NCBI GenBank assembly: GCA_907163345.1
Contig: CAJQUN010000132.1
Span: forward strand, 744,001-808,000
Reading direction: 5' to 3'
Source: Haberlea rhodopensis
Lineage: Eukaryota > Streptophyta > Magnoliopsida > Lamiales > Gesneriaceae
Length of the DNA stretch: 64,000 nucleotides
The notes under the pieces: model-generated
What the model was told of the DNA's origin: nothing
Seen by the model: only the letters and a program-made list of their open reading frames with translations
Databases searched by the model: none
Shown here: piece by piece, positions 11,849 through 24,230 of the stretch
Layout of the letters: every line of letters starts with the position of its first letter
Position numbering within the stretch: position 1 is the stretch's first letter
Translations under genes and position numbers: made by a program

Positions 11849-13431
11849 TAAGACCACTCAGACATATACCTAATGCCTAGAGATCTAGTATGACGATCAT
11901 GCTTCTGCTGTGACAGTGACTTCGTCAATGGGTCAGATACGTTATCATCTGTTGGTACTTTGCATATTTTAACATCTCCCTTTTCAACGATTTCTCGAAT
12001 GAAATGAAAGCGCCGAAGTATGTGCTTGGATCTTTGGTGAGATCTAGGTTCCTTAGCCAATGCGATCGCTCCATTGTTGTCACAATACAGTTCTATCGGA
12101 TCTTTAATGCTAGGCACCACTCCAAGTTCAGAAATGAACTTCCTAATCCAAACAGCTTCCTTTGCTGCATCCGAGGCAGCAATATACTCAGCTTCTGTTG
12201 TAGAATCGGCTACTGTCTCTTGCTTTGAACTCTTCCAGCTCACAGCACCTCCATTTAGGCAATACACATATCCAGATTGCGATCAAAAACCATCTTTGTC
12301 GGTTTGGAAGCTTGCATCAGTGTAACCTATTACATTGAGCTCTTCCTCACCTCCATAAATCAAGAATGTATCCTTAGTTCTTCTCAAGTACTTCAGGATA
12401 TTCTTGACAGCAATCCAGTGACCTTCACCTGGATCAACTTGATATCTGCTCGTCATGCTCAAAGCATACGATACATCGGGACGAGTACATATCATGGCAT
12501 ACATGATAGATCCAATAGCTGACGCATATGGAATCTTACTCATGCGTTGTCTCTCATCTGGTGTTGAAGGACATTGTTCCTTCGAGAGATATATACCATG
12601 TGTCATAGGCACGAATCCTTTCTTTGATTCTTGCATGCTAAACCTTTTAAGCACTTTGTCTATGTATGTACTTTGACTTAGGCCAAGAAGCCTTCTTGAT
12701 CTATCTATATAGATCTTGATTCCTAATACATAGGTGGCTTCTCCCAAGTCTTTCATCGAAAAGCAGTTCCCTAGCCAAATCTTTACAGATTGTAAGGCAG
12801 GGATATCATTTCCAATGAGAAGTATGTCATCTACATACAACACTAGGAAAATGATTATGCTCCCATTGACCTTCTTGTAGACACAAGGTTCATCTACGTT
12901 TTTGATAAAACCAAACTCTTTGATTGCATCATCAAAACGAAGATTCCAACTCCGAGAAGCTTGCTTCAATCCATAAATGGATCATTGTAGCTTGCATATC
13001 TTTCCAGCATCCTTTGGATCGACAAAACACTCAGGCTGTGTCATGTACACATCCTCGAGCAGATTTCCATTAAGGAAAGCTGTTTTGACATCCATCTGCC
13101 AGATTTCATAATCATGAAATGCAGCTATTGCAAGTAAGATCCTTATGGATTTAACAATGGCCACTGGTGAAAAGGTTTCATCATAGTCAATACCATGAAT
13201 TTGTTTGAATCCTTTTGCAACCAGCCGACCTTTATTGGTTTGTATATTACCATCCATATCGGTCTTTTTCTTGAAAATCCATTTGCACCCTATGGGTCGT
13301 ACCCCTTCAGGTGGATCAACCAAAGTCCATAATTGGTTTGCATACATGGATTCCATCTCAGATTTCATGGCCTCTTGCCATTTCTCAGAATCAGTGCCCA
13401 TTATAGCTTGTTGATAAGATGACGGCTCATC
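11848..13431 (-). pseudogene. Copia RT and RNase H
   Basis: One frame with two internal stops. RT begins WQEAMKSEMESM and holds QMDVKTAFLNG (about 13085) and the active site LYVDDILL (about 12835). A TGA at 12984-12982 replaces the arginine codon before SIYGLKQ. A second TGA at 12285-12283 falls in front of SQSGYVY, just after the RNase H motif GYTDASF. RNase H continues with STTEAEYIA (about 12190) to the end near 11848. Both stops fit CGA-to-TGA changes, as expected from deamination of methylated CG. The stop at 13434-13432 separates this from the integrase tail. Confidence 0.88.
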
Positions 13432-14684
13432 CTAATCAATAAGTAGTAAGTCACCTTGTTGAGTCACAAGAAATTCATATCTCTGTGGCTCCCGGTGTTC
13501 TCTTACAGACCTACGCTGGGCTTGTGTCTCTTGAGCAGGTACTTCTTCCACAACAGCTTGCGGTGCCTGCTCTGTTTCCATCTCCATCTCAGGTTCAGTG
13601 TTTTCTTGTGGTTGAACTTCACTAAGTTCTATTTTTCTCCCACTGGTTTTTTTAGAAATAAATTCTCTTTCAAGAAATACACCAGTCCGAGCAACAAGTA
13701 CTTTGTTCTCGGTGGGATAATAGAAATAATATCCTTTCGTTTCCTTAGGACCCACAAATAAACACTTATCAGATTTGGGTCCAAGTTTGTTAGTGGCGTG
13801 ACGTCTAACGAAAGCCTCACAACCCCAAATCTTCATAATAGACATACCAGGACGCTTCCCAGTCCATATCTCATATGGTGTCTTTTCCACTGATTTAGAT
13901 GGAACACGGTTCAGTAAGAAAATCGATGTTTCTAGAGCGTGTCCCCAAAACGATATCGGAAGATCTGCATGACTCATCATTGATCTAACCATGTCCAACA
14001 AGGTTCGCTTTCTCCTCTCGGATACACCATTCCATTGTGGAGTATACGGGGGAGTGAGTTGTGGGACTATCCCACACTCCTTTAGATAGTCATGAAACTC
14101 TTGGCTTAAGTATTCACCTCCTCGATCTGATCGAAGGATTTTGATACTTTTGCCAAGTTGGTTTTGTACTTCATTCTTGAAATCCTTGAACTTTTCAAAG
14201 TTTCATGCTTATGCTTCATTAGGTACACACACCCATATCTACTGAGGTCATTAGTAAATGTAACGAAGTATTGAAAACCACCTCTAGCTTGTGTACTTAT
14301 TGGTCCACATACATCACTATGTATTAGTCCTAATAAAACATTTGCCATTTCAACATGTCCTTTGAAAGGGGCTTTAGTCATCTTGCCCATTAAACAAGAC
14401 TCGCATGTTTCATATGATTCAAAATCAAATGAATCCAATACTCCATCTTTATGAAGTTTAGATATGCGGTTCTCGTTTATATGGCCCAAGCGACAATGCC
14501 AGAGATAAGTCGGATTACAATCATTATTTTTAATCCTTTTAGTATTTATGTTATAGATAGGCATATCAAGATTTAATAAATAAAGATCATTCACCATTTG
14601 TGCACTAGCATAAAACATATCATTTAAATAAATAGAACAACATTTGTCCTTTATCATAAATGAAATCCACACTTGTCTAAACAA
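13432..14684 (-). pseudogene. Copia integrase
   Basis: GAG-pre-integrase and HHCC zinc domain: LWHCRLGH and CESCLMGK (about 14500-14390). The catalytic core begins LIHSDVCGP. A one-base frameshift near 14200 shifts the frame for the rest of the core, and a further frameshift near 14660 joins it to protease. The C-terminal part (14001-13432) carries SISFWGHALE-type and GCEAFVRRH segments typical of copia integrase, then an acidic, glutamine-rich linker. It cannot be translated continuously. Confidence 0.86.
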
Positions 14685-15805
14685 GAAATAGAAATAATGT
14701 TTTTGGTAATGGATGGCACAAAATAACAGTCTTTTAAAATCAACGATAAACCAGAAGGCAAAGATAAATAATAATCTCCTATAGCTAATGCAGCAACTCT
14801 TGCTCCATTTCCAACTCGGAGATCAACTTCGCCTTTCGCCAACAATCTACTCTTTTTGAGGTCCTGCACATTTACACAAATGTGAGATCCACATCCAGTA
14901 TCTAATACCCATGATGATGAAGTAGATAAATTGACTTCTATAACAAGAATACCTGAAGCGGAAGTCACACTTCCTTTCTTTAGATCCTCCAGATATACTT
15001 TGCAGTTTCTTTTCCAATGGCCGGTCTCACCACAATGGAAACAGTTTCCTTCCTTTGCTATCCCTCCCTTTGGCTTCAGTGCATAAGACTTTGGCTTAGA
15101 TTTAACAAAGACCTTCTTTGATTTCTTATTGCCTTTAGCTTTGGCCTTTCCTTTGCCCTTATTCACAATAAGAACATTTGTGGCCTTAGTCTTCTTTGTA
15201 TTTGCTTCATATGTTCTCAACATACCAAGCAATTGTGGTAGAGTCTTTTCCATGTCAGTCATATTGTAATTTACTACAAATTGACTGAAGCTCTCAGGCA
15301 ACGATTGCAAGATTACATCGGTGGCCAACTCTTGGTCCAATGGAAAACCCAGCTTCTCTAGATTCTCAATATACCCAATCATCTTGAGTACATGAGTTCC
15401 AACTATGCTTCCCTCTACCATCCTGCACTGGAACAACGCTTTAGAGACATCATACCTCTCTTGTCTAGCTTGTTGTTGGTACAATTGCTTTAAGTGTTCG
15501 ATCATATCAAACGCCTCCATTTCCTCATGTTGCTTCTGAAGCTCAGAGTTCATGGTGGCAAGCATAAGGCAGCCAACATCAAGTGCATCACTCTGATGCT
15601 TCTTGTAAGCATCCTTATCGGCTCTCGTAGCCGTCAGGGGAGGTTCCTCAACAGGTAAGGGTTCCTCTAGGACATATTGTTTCTTTTCTTGCTTGAGGAC
15701 TATCCTCAGATTCCTATACCAGTCTAGGAAGTTTGTCACATTTAATTTGTCCTTCTCAAGGACCGATCGCAGTGATAATGTGCTTGTAGTATTGTTAGTT
15801 GCCAT
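14654..15805 (-). pseudogene. Copia gag with protease start
   Basis: The ATG at 15805 begins MATNNTTSTLSLRSVL; the frame is open for 383 codons. The capsid-like part includes LNVTNFLDWYRN, CLMLATMNSELQKQ and VILQSLPESFSQF. A lysine-rich stretch precedes a CCHC zinc knuckle, CFHCGETGHWKRNC (about 15055-15015). The protease active site SWVLDTGCGSH lies at about 14910. The frame then runs off at CGFHL through a frameshift near 14660. Gag itself is intact and is the best-preserved open frame of this element. Confidence 0.87.
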
Positions 15806-17575
15806 GGATATCTACAATATAAATATGCAAAATAAGTTTATGATTTAATCATTTAACATGGTCTTATATTAAATGATACTCCCACTATTTTGTTTTAAAA
15901 AATATCAACCCTCGAAACCTTTAGTGGGCCAAGATCCATATTTCGCCTAATCTTGAGTTAGCTTTGGCTAATCGCCCAAGACTCGGTTATTTAGGTAGAC
16001 AACACTTTGTCAATTACATCACATGTAATTCATGGATAGTTGGACGAACAACGCTTTGTTCAATTCATCAAATGAATTATTATCCAACCCATGCCTCTAG
16101 GTTCCCAATCCTATTGAGATAACATAGTTAAGTCGTACCCAATTTAAAGTATAACGGATATCACTTTTATCATTTCGCGCCTTACTAGGATTGCCACGGT
16201 GCTTTGCTTTGGCAAACCCACACATGTACAATCGAAGTTTTTGACGAGTACTTTTAATTTTGGAAGGCATCTAAAACTTAATATTTTAGAGGGATTTATT
16301 GATCTCATGATTAGTTTGATAATTTAAAATATGTCCACTACATATAGGTGTATACATATCTACATATATGTGTAATACAATTATCAATCTAAAACATAAG
16401 ATAAATCATGCATCAACATACATAATTAAATGTGACATGTTATAGCCCCTACTAGCGATTTTCTCAAGCCAATGAGAAAATCCTAAGAGTCAACCTAAGG
16501 TAACTTCAAAAGCACCTTCCAATGGCTCCAATTTGTGAATGGCCTCCTCATCCCGGCACGATGCTCCATCTTCATTGATCACCATCAACAAATAAACTAC
16601 ACTATTTACAAGATATAGAATTCTTCGATTCACATTCGAGGGGAACATAGGGGAGGGATAACATTTAGAATAAAATAGAGAAGGCACGACACGCAGGTCG
16701 TATTATAAATTACAAACATTCACAAATCCTATCTAATAGGTCAAAGGGCTATAACATGCACCATGCTCAAACAACACATAAAACATGCTTTAACATTTAA
16801 TTAATTAAATTCTAAACAATTTAAAATTTAATTCTAATTAAAACTGTAAAATAGAATTTTGAAAAATTATCGTACGCTCGGGACATCACATGCCATGAAC
16901 TTAATGCGACTCAACCCATGAACCAAATGGGTCCGACCCATCTAACCACACGGCCGGACCATGCATGGGCCTAGGGTTCGAAACCCTAGCCCAAGCCATG
17001 GTTCGAGCACGTGCGGCGCCGCTAGGGTTCCAAACCCTAGCTGCCGCCGTGTGGTTTCTTTTGTTCTTCGAGCCTAATGGTTCGAAGTTCTCAGCCACGA
17101 GCCACGGTCCAATCCATGCACGGTTCATGACGGTGATGGCTTAACCATCTCAAGCCAAGGGTTCGAAAAACCCTAGCCCTCATGTGGTGTAGCCGTCGGC
17201 CCTCATAATTCCGTGGACCATGATCGAACCAACTTGCACCTCCTCAATACTTTATCGAGCCAATAGAGTTCAAACCCTAGATAGTGCGACGGCTCGGCCC
17301 ATGCTCGAGCCAAGGGTCCGAACCCTAGCTCCCAAGCGGCGACCGAGAGTCAAGGTTTGTAGTGGCCGAACCTTTGAGCCACTTTTTGATTTTGCGCATC
17401 CGTGTATCGTATACAATTATTTGCCAATTATATCAAATACAATTTTACGATGATTTTCACAAACTCAATATTAACATATCACATATGTTCATACAGTTTT
17501 AAATAGCATGCAATATTAATTCTAATATGATCAAAACAATTTAATCACATAAATCCGATATGAGCCTTGTACACG
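15806..17575 (-). other. Long untranslated leader of the copia element
   Basis: About 1.77 kb between primer site and gag, with no convincing coding sequence. Near 16970-17340 it contains repeated inverted motifs of the form AGGGTTCGAAACCCTAG (16973, 17024, 17159) plus half-sites (about 17268, 17316). Short open frames across this part follow from the repeats and are not gene-like. The rest is AT-rich. Confidence 0.75.
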
Positions 17576-17587
17576 GCTCTGATACCA
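17576..17587 (-). other. Primer binding site of the copia element
   Basis: TGGTATCAGAGC on the minus strand, one base from the LTR end. Confidence 0.92.
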
Positions 17588-17588
17588 C

Positions 17589-19091
17589 TGTAAGTAATCC
17601 ATCATGCATAGCAACGCAGCGCAATAATATTTTATGGATTACAAGACACCGGATCTATACATAGGGGTTCATATCGGATAAAGGAACAAAAGGTCTCACC
17701 CTTGTAGCGTGTTTGAGCAGATTCCACGAAGCAGCACCACGTCCAACGCCTTCTTCGAGTCACTAGCAAAACTTATCAAGTTTTGCCTCAACGGTATCCA
17801 CACGATCAAATCAAACGAAGGAAAAGCTTAAGAACAAAGTGCTAGATTTGTTCTTAAGCCAAAACAAGAAGCACACTCGATTCACAATCGAAAAGATGGC
17901 CCTCAACTCACTCTTCCTCACGTCGACTATGAAGAAGTCGAGAGAGAGAAGAGAGATGGCGGCCGAGAGCTTCATAAGCAATGTGGCTAAGTTAATTTTG
18001 ATATCAAGGAATGATTAACAATTAATCACCTTGTTATTATTATATATGATTCAATTAAAGGCTTTCTTAAAGCCTCATGGGCCCAAACCCATGATTTAAT
18101 TAAATCCTTATAATCTTTTAATTAAGACTCTTCTTAATTAATTAATTCATCCCATGAATTTAATTTCCTTTATCGATTTAATCTTTTGTGCGACCCGATA
18201 GGATCTTGTAATGTTGGCAGTGACATAAAATCTCATTTTACGTTACAAGCAAAGAGCGGTGTCTAGCAACACATCAAGGCTACCCAAATTACAAGAATGT
18301 CAATGACTCGACATAACCTTTAGAACTTGTGATAATATTAACCATGTAACTTAATCCCTTTGTCCTTTGTGTTTAGATTGAACACGAGTCGTGGAATAGT
18401 CATACTCGTATATTCAATCTTTATTTCTTGATCCCCAAGTAGAACTAGAATAAACGAATAAGCTCGATATCTCATATCGACTCATTCGAGCATGGCCATG
18501 CATTTTAGTTCTCACTTGATCAAGGGCCAAACACATCTCCTGTTATATAGGAGGGACAAATCCTATCTCGATCAGTCAACATCCCTCTACATAATTCGTA
18601 GTGTATCCAATAGTCTCCTTTATAGTTTACCCTGTTACGGGTAACATTTGACAATATCAAGATACATAACTCCTTATGTTGGGATCTCTGATGATCACAA
18701 GTCGTAAGGATTACATACATTATTATCACTATGAGAATTGCATATGACATTCATATAACTATCCATGTTGCATTCTCATGGTGGGTCTGTCCAGTACATC
18801 GTTCTCTAACATGTACCCATGTGTTGATTTGATATCTCATATCAATGAACAACTCATCAATCAATACATACTAGTCTCTATGTATTATCATTATCCTGAT
18901 TCATGATAATACTTGACCAGGGACAATGTTTAAGAATAATACAATATTATTCTAAGGACATTAACATATATATTAATTCACATTGCACAGTTAAACGAAT
19001 AATATATAATAATGAATTGCCATTCATAAAATCATAAACATTGTATGTCAAAACAATCATCTAATGACTTGTCTTAGGGCATATCCCAACA
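17589..19091 (-). repeat. Copia 5' LTR (1503 bp), intact
   Basis: Begins TGTAAGTAATCC and ends CATATCCCAACA on the plus strand. It supplies the empty-site control for gypsy B near 18920. It differs from the other LTR by scattered substitutions only. Confidence 0.95.
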
Positions 19092-20013
19092 CTTTCCAAT
19101 GCATCCTCAGATGATCCTCATGTTCTTCCCTTGATCTAGAATAAATCAATATATCATCAATGAACACTATGATGAATTTGTCAAGCCATTCTGAGAATAC
19201 GTGATTCATTAAAGACATAAATGCTGCTAGTGCATTGGTAAGTCCAAACGGCATCACTAAGAATTCATAATGTCCGTATTTGTTTCGGAATGCAGTTTGT
19301 GAATATCCTGCTCTTTAATTCTGAGTTGATGATACCCAGATCTCAAGTCAATCTTCGAAAATATTTGAGCACCTTGTAACTTGTCCAACAAATCATCGAT
19401 TCTTGGTAATAGATATTTATTCTTCACGTTGACTCGATTCAACTCCCTGTAGTCAATACACATTCTCAGGCTACCGTCTTTTTCTTCACAAACAATACTG
19501 GTGCTCCCCAAGGTGACAAACTAGGCCTTATGAAACCTTTATCTTGAATTTCCTTTCAATTGCTCTTTCAACTCCTTTGACTCTGCTGGTGCAATCCTAT
19601 AGGGTGCTTTGGAGATCGGTTCTGCTCCTGGAATAATATCGATCGAAAATTCTGTACTCCGAATGGCATTCCTGAAAAATCCTCGAGGAAAACATCCAAG
19701 AATTCATTTACAGTGCGAATCTTACTTATTTCTGCTTCCACTTCAGACATATGGCCACAAAATCGTTCGTACAAGCTCACGTCCTCACTAGAGATCTCTT
19801 TACCCAAGTTTGTTTGTAGGGTTATAATCTTCTGGTAACAGTCAATGCTAGCCCTTGCATTACTCAGCCAATCCATTCTCAGAATTATGTCAAATTCTTT
19901 CATGTTGATAATGAGCAGGTTGGCCTTGAATCTTCGTTTTTCACAACAAGTGTTACGTCACACACATATTTAATCAAGACTGTCTTTCCTAATGAACTCA
20001 GTACTTGCATTAC
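19092..20013 (-). pseudogene. Gypsy A fragment: RT N-terminal half and end of protease
   Basis: RT motifs on the minus strand: LRMCIDYRELNRVN and KIDLRSGYHQL (about 19470-19330), then MPFGLTNA and VFIDDILIYS (about 19255-19140). Upstream, MKEFDIILRMDWL (19903) is the C-terminal signature of the gypsy protease. Frameshifts occur near 19300 and 19550. The protease active-site segment is absent: at about 20013 the sequence changes to the repeat of the gypsy C LTR. Another piece of A's 5' part resumes only at 27987. Confidence 0.85.
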
Positions 20014-20027
20014 CCAATCATAAACAT

Positions 20028-20262
20028 CGTATGGCATCTTACCCAATCATAAACATCGTATGGCATCTTACCATATGGGCATCTTACCCAATCATAACAT
20101 CGTATGGCATCTTACCATATGGGCATCTTACCCAATCATAACATCGTATGTCATCTTACCATGGGCATCTTACCCAATCATAACATCGTATGGCATCTTA
20201 CCATATGGGCATCTTACCCTATCGTATGACATCTTACCATATCATAAACATCGTATCATTAT
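20028..20262. repeat. 44-bp tandem repeat, gypsy C 3' LTR
   Basis: Units of the form CATATGGGCATCTTACCCAA followed by TCATAACATCGTATGGCATC, about 44 bp, roughly five imperfect copies. The 5' LTR has more. Confidence 0.88.
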
Positions 20263-20355
20263 ATAACATCATATTAACATCATCATTTCATCGTAAATAC
20301 TCATGCGATAAATGCATAGTCATAGTATAGAGGTGTATTTTACCGTCCGATGCCC

Positions 20356-20372
20356 GTACGTCTCTTACGTAC
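20356..20372. promoter_or_regulatory. GTACGT...ACGTAC inverted repeat, gypsy C 3' LTR
   Basis: Six-base arms, five-base loop. Confidence 0.6.
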
Positions 20373-20539
20373 CTTTTCAAAAGGAGGAAGAGTCAACAGA
20401 CTTTATCTCCTTGACTGTGCTGGTACCTGAGATGGTTCTACACAACCACATAATACAATATTAGATACCATTTCATGAATCATTGTCAAAATTCTTCATA
20501 ATAATCAATTAAAAATTATTTGCCAAGATTCTGCCTCTC

Positions 20540-20714
20540 TCGATCGATCGGCACCAAAATCTCGATCGATCGAGAAAACATGCTAAAACATTACCCAAGC
20601 ACTCTGCCTCGATCGATCAAAAAGTTTCACCGATCGATCGGTCCCTGACTTTCAAAACTTAAACCCAACGTTCTGCCTCGCTCGATCGATCGGGACAAAG
20701 ATCTCGATCGATCG
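20540..20714. repeat. Phased GATCGATC array, gypsy C 3' LTR (6 sites)
   Basis: Cores at 20542, 20564, 20611, 20632, 20684 and 20706 (steps 22, 47, 21, 52, 22). TCTGCCTC precedes each of the three pairs, which is GAGGCAGA in element orientation. Confidence 0.92.
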
Positions 20715-21427
20715 AGCACTCTGAAAAAAATCGGGATTTCCCAGATTTTCGAGCACCTCATTTCATACCATTCAAACCACTTCATAACACATATAAAATG
20801 CCTGAACAAACATGCTATGAACTTCATAATACTTATATGCAAGCATTCAAATCAATGTTCTAAACAAATCAACATTAACATGCATACAAATCGCCCAACA
20901 AAACCCAAACTTAATCATAATCTCTGAAAACAGAGTACCAACTTACCCCTCTCTTTTTGCTCCTCTTTTTGCAAGGTTTTCACCTAATAATTCCATCTTT
21001 TTCCCTTTATTTTTACAGCTCTTCAGGGACAAAAAAGAGGGGAAAGGAAGAGGGAAAAGAGGAGAAGAGAAGGAGAAGTGATTGGGTATGGGTTGGAGAT
21101 GGGGTAGGTTGCCGAGATTTTGAGGATAGGGTGGTGTAGTTGGGGTGGTCATGTGGTGTTTAATTATGCCCCGATATTTAGTACGATGTATTAAAATATC
21201 CTCACTCGATATTTTATAACTTCACTTAATTAATACATCCCTTAAAACACCCATCATGCCCCCTAAATCACATAATCATAACATAATCATAACCCCCAAT
21301 TTAAATGCACCACCACCCTTAACCATATCATAACCATTTATGTTAACACATAAACATATAAACATTTCGGGGGTATTACATTACTCCCCTACTTATAAGA
21401 TTTCGCCCTCAAAATCCACATGCATCA

Positions 21428-24230
21428 CTATATCGAAACTGAACATAAAAACATACCAAAGAATAGTTCAGGATAGTGCTGCACCATATGCCATTCCGTC
21501 TCCCACGTAGCCTCCTCGACACCCCGACGATCCCACTGAACTTTGACCATCGGTATAACTTTTCTTCGTAGTCTGCGATCCTCGCGATCCAGAATTCTGA
21601 TTGGTCGTTCTTCGTAGGACACATCCGAATCCAACTGCACTTCAGTAGGCTGTAAGACATGAGACGGGTCTGGCTCATACTTCTGTAACATAGAAACGTG
21701 AAAAACATCGTGTATGCCAGACAGGGATGGTGGTAGTGCCAAACGGTAGGCCAATGTACCGATACGTTGCAAAACTTCAAATGGCCCAACATACCTCGAA
21801 GTTAATTTTCCCCGCATACCAAACCGAACCACAACCCTGAAGGGCGAGATCTTTAAGAAGACCCTGTCTCCTAACTTGAATTCCAGATCACAGCTTATTG
21901 GCATAGGCTGCTTGCCTATCCTGGGCCGCTTTCATCTTTTGGCGTATCAACTTAATCTTACCTTCCATATCCTTGATCATATCCGGTCCTCCGACCGCTT
22001 TGCTAGACAAGTCCTCCCAGTACAGCGGTGACCTACATCGTCGTCCGTATAGAGCTTCAATAGGAGCCATTTGAATGCTCGCCTGGTAACTGTTATTATA
22101 GGAGAACTCCACCAGTGCCAGTGAATCATGCCATGGAGTATCAAACTCCAAAACACATGACCTCAACATGTCTTCGAGCGTCTGAATGGTACGCTCTGTC
22201 TGGCCGTATGTCTGAGGGTGATAAGTTGTACTCAGTCTTACCTCTGTGCCCAAAGCTGCCTGGATACCCTCCCAAAAATGTGAAGTGAACCTTGGGTCTC
22301 TATCAGACACAATCGAGACTGGAATGCCATGTAACTTCACCACATCCCGTGTATACATCTGAGCCATCTTCAAGTATGTAAAGGACATACAATAAGGGAT
22401 GAAATGAGCCACCTTCGTCAGCCTATCTACGATCACCCAGATCGCATCAAATCCTGAGGCCGTCCTTGGCAAGTGGGTCACAAAGTCCATAGAGATATGC
22501 TCCCACTTCCATTTAGGTACTTCTAAGCTCTTCAGCTCGCCACCAGGCCTCTGTCTCTCTGCCTTCACCTGCTAGCAGATCAAACATCTTTTAACAAAAG
22601 TTAAAACATCACGCTTCATGCATCTCCACCAGAACTGACTGCATAGGTCCTTGTACATCTTCCTTCCTCCTGGGTTGATACTGAATCAACTACTGTGAGC
22701 TCGCTCCAATATTCCTCTACGCAACTCTGGTGTATCTGGGACTACCCATCGGTTGCCTAGTCTCAAGGAATCATCCTCATCCACTCTGAACTTGGATGGC
22801 TGACCCTGAAGTACCAATGATGTCCACCTCTGAACCTCATCATCCAACCTTTGAGCCTTCCTGATCGCCTCAAATATGTCTGCCTCAGCCAATAAGGTCG
22901 ACACTTGCACTGGCGATGTGTCCACATCGAAATCATAGCCCAGATGGCAGTAAGAAGTCATCAAAGCCGACAAACACATAGCATCCTCAGCAGTACTCTT
23001 CACCTTCCGACTTAAGGCGTCTGCTATCAAGTTCGCTTTACCAGGATGGTACTCAATCTCACAGTCATAGTCCTTGAGTAAATTCATCCACCTTCTTTGC
23101 CTCATATTCAACTCTGCCTGAGTGAATAAGAACTTCAGGCTCTTATGGTCCGTATATATAGTGAAAGACGTACCATACAAGTAATGCCTCCAAATCTTCA
23201 AGGCAAAAATGATGGCCGACAGTTCCAAATCTTGCACTGGGTACCTAGCCTCATGTGGCTTCAACTGCCTCGATGCATAAGCTACCACTTGCTTATCTTG
23301 CATCAATACGCAGCCCAAACCCTGCAGTGACGCATCCGTATACAAGGCGAACCTCTTATTCTCAGACGGAATCACCAACACAGGCGTTGTAGTCAAACGA
23401 CGCTTCAGCTCTTGGAAGCTTTCCTCACAAGACTCAGACCAATAGAAGGGGACTCTTTTCTGAGTCAGCTGTGTCAGGGGTCTGGCAATCTTTGAGAAAC
23501 CCTTGACGAAACGTTGGTAATATCCTGCCAAACCGAGAAAGCTCCGTATCTCAGGTACAGAAGTGGGTGCAGCCCACTCCATCACAGCTTCAATCTTCCT
23601 GGGATCCACAGATATCCCACTGCTAGATATGACATGGCCTAAGAATACCACGCTGCTCAACCAGAACTCGCACTTGCTGAGCTTCGCATATAACTGATGA
23701 TCCCTGAGGATCTGGAGTACGGTCCTCAAGTGTTCCGCGTGTTCTTCTTTAGTCCGGGAGTAGATGAGTATATCGTCAATGAAAACTATGACGAACCGAT
23801 CCAAATATGGCTGGAATACCCTGTTCATCAAACTCATGAAGACAGCTGGGGCATTTGTCACCCCAAAAGGCATGACCAGGAATTCATAGTGCCCATATCT
23901 CGTCCTGAAAGCCGTCTTCTGAACATCATCCTCCCTTACTCGAATCTGATGATAACCCGACCTCAGATCGATCTTACTGTAGAGCCTCGTATCCTGCAAC
24001 TGATCAAACAAGTCATCGATCCTCGGAAGTGGATACTTGTTCTTTACTGTGGCCTTATTCAGTTGCCTATAGTCAATGCATAGACGCATCGATCCATCCT
24101 TCTTCTTGACAAATAAAACAGGCGCACCCCAGGGCGATACGCTAGGGCGTATGTAGCCCTTATCAAGGAGCTCTTGCAACTGAGTCTTTAACTCCCTTAG
24201 CTCTGCTGGTGCCAAACTCGACATCTTTCG
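21428..24230 (-). pseudogene. Gypsy C pol: RT, RNase H, integrase, chromodomain
   Basis: RT and RNase H occupy about 24230-22686 with MRLCIDYRQLNKAT, VFIDDILIYS (about 23780) and TIYTDHKSLKF. A TGA at 22688-22686 replaces the arginine codon after RAHSS. A TAG near 22573 replaces a CAG in the integrase zinc motif (CLIC-stop-QVK). The integrase core runs 22568-21900 (WKWEHISMDF, SDRDPRF, HPQTYG). A frameshift and small deletion near 21900 precede the tail. The tail keeps VKVQWDRRG and EEATWE, the chromodomain. At about 24230 the protease-RT linker has lost roughly 50 bp that B and H keep, and the frame changes. Confidence 0.88.

Larger units (their letters stand above)
1614..19091 (-). mobile_element. 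Ty1/copia retrotransposon, probably Angela/BARE-like, inserted in gypsy A RT
   Basis: A complete copia element on the minus strand. Its LTRs begin TGTTGGGATATG and end TTACTTACA in element orientation. The 5' LTR is 17589-19091 (1503 bp). The 3' LTR is 1614-2950 plus 11666-11832, split by gypsy B. Domain order gag, protease, integrase, RT, RNase H is the copia order. The gag opening (LNVTNF then WYRNLRIVLKQEKK) and the 1.5 kb LTR resemble the Angela/BARE lineage as I know it. Flanking 5-mers are GATTC (left) and CTTTC (right), sharing only TTC, so a target duplication is not convincing. It splits A's RT between the HLR and QNQL segments. Confidence 0.88.
20014..21380 (-). repeat. Gypsy C 3' LTR, truncated
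   Basis: Ends GGGTATTACA, as in the other LTR. Contains a shortened tandem repeat (20028-20262), the GTACGT inverted repeat and six GATCGATC sites. The missing start was lost together with part of gypsy A. Confidence 0.9.

Noticed and set aside
16973..17045. Interstitial telomere repeats
   Set aside because: CCCTAG here is part of an inverted AGGGTTCGAACCCTAG motif, not tandem CCCTAAA.
16901..17453. Genes in the copia leader
   Set aside because: Short frames produced by the AGGGTTCGAACCCT repeats; they lie between primer site and gag and match no family.
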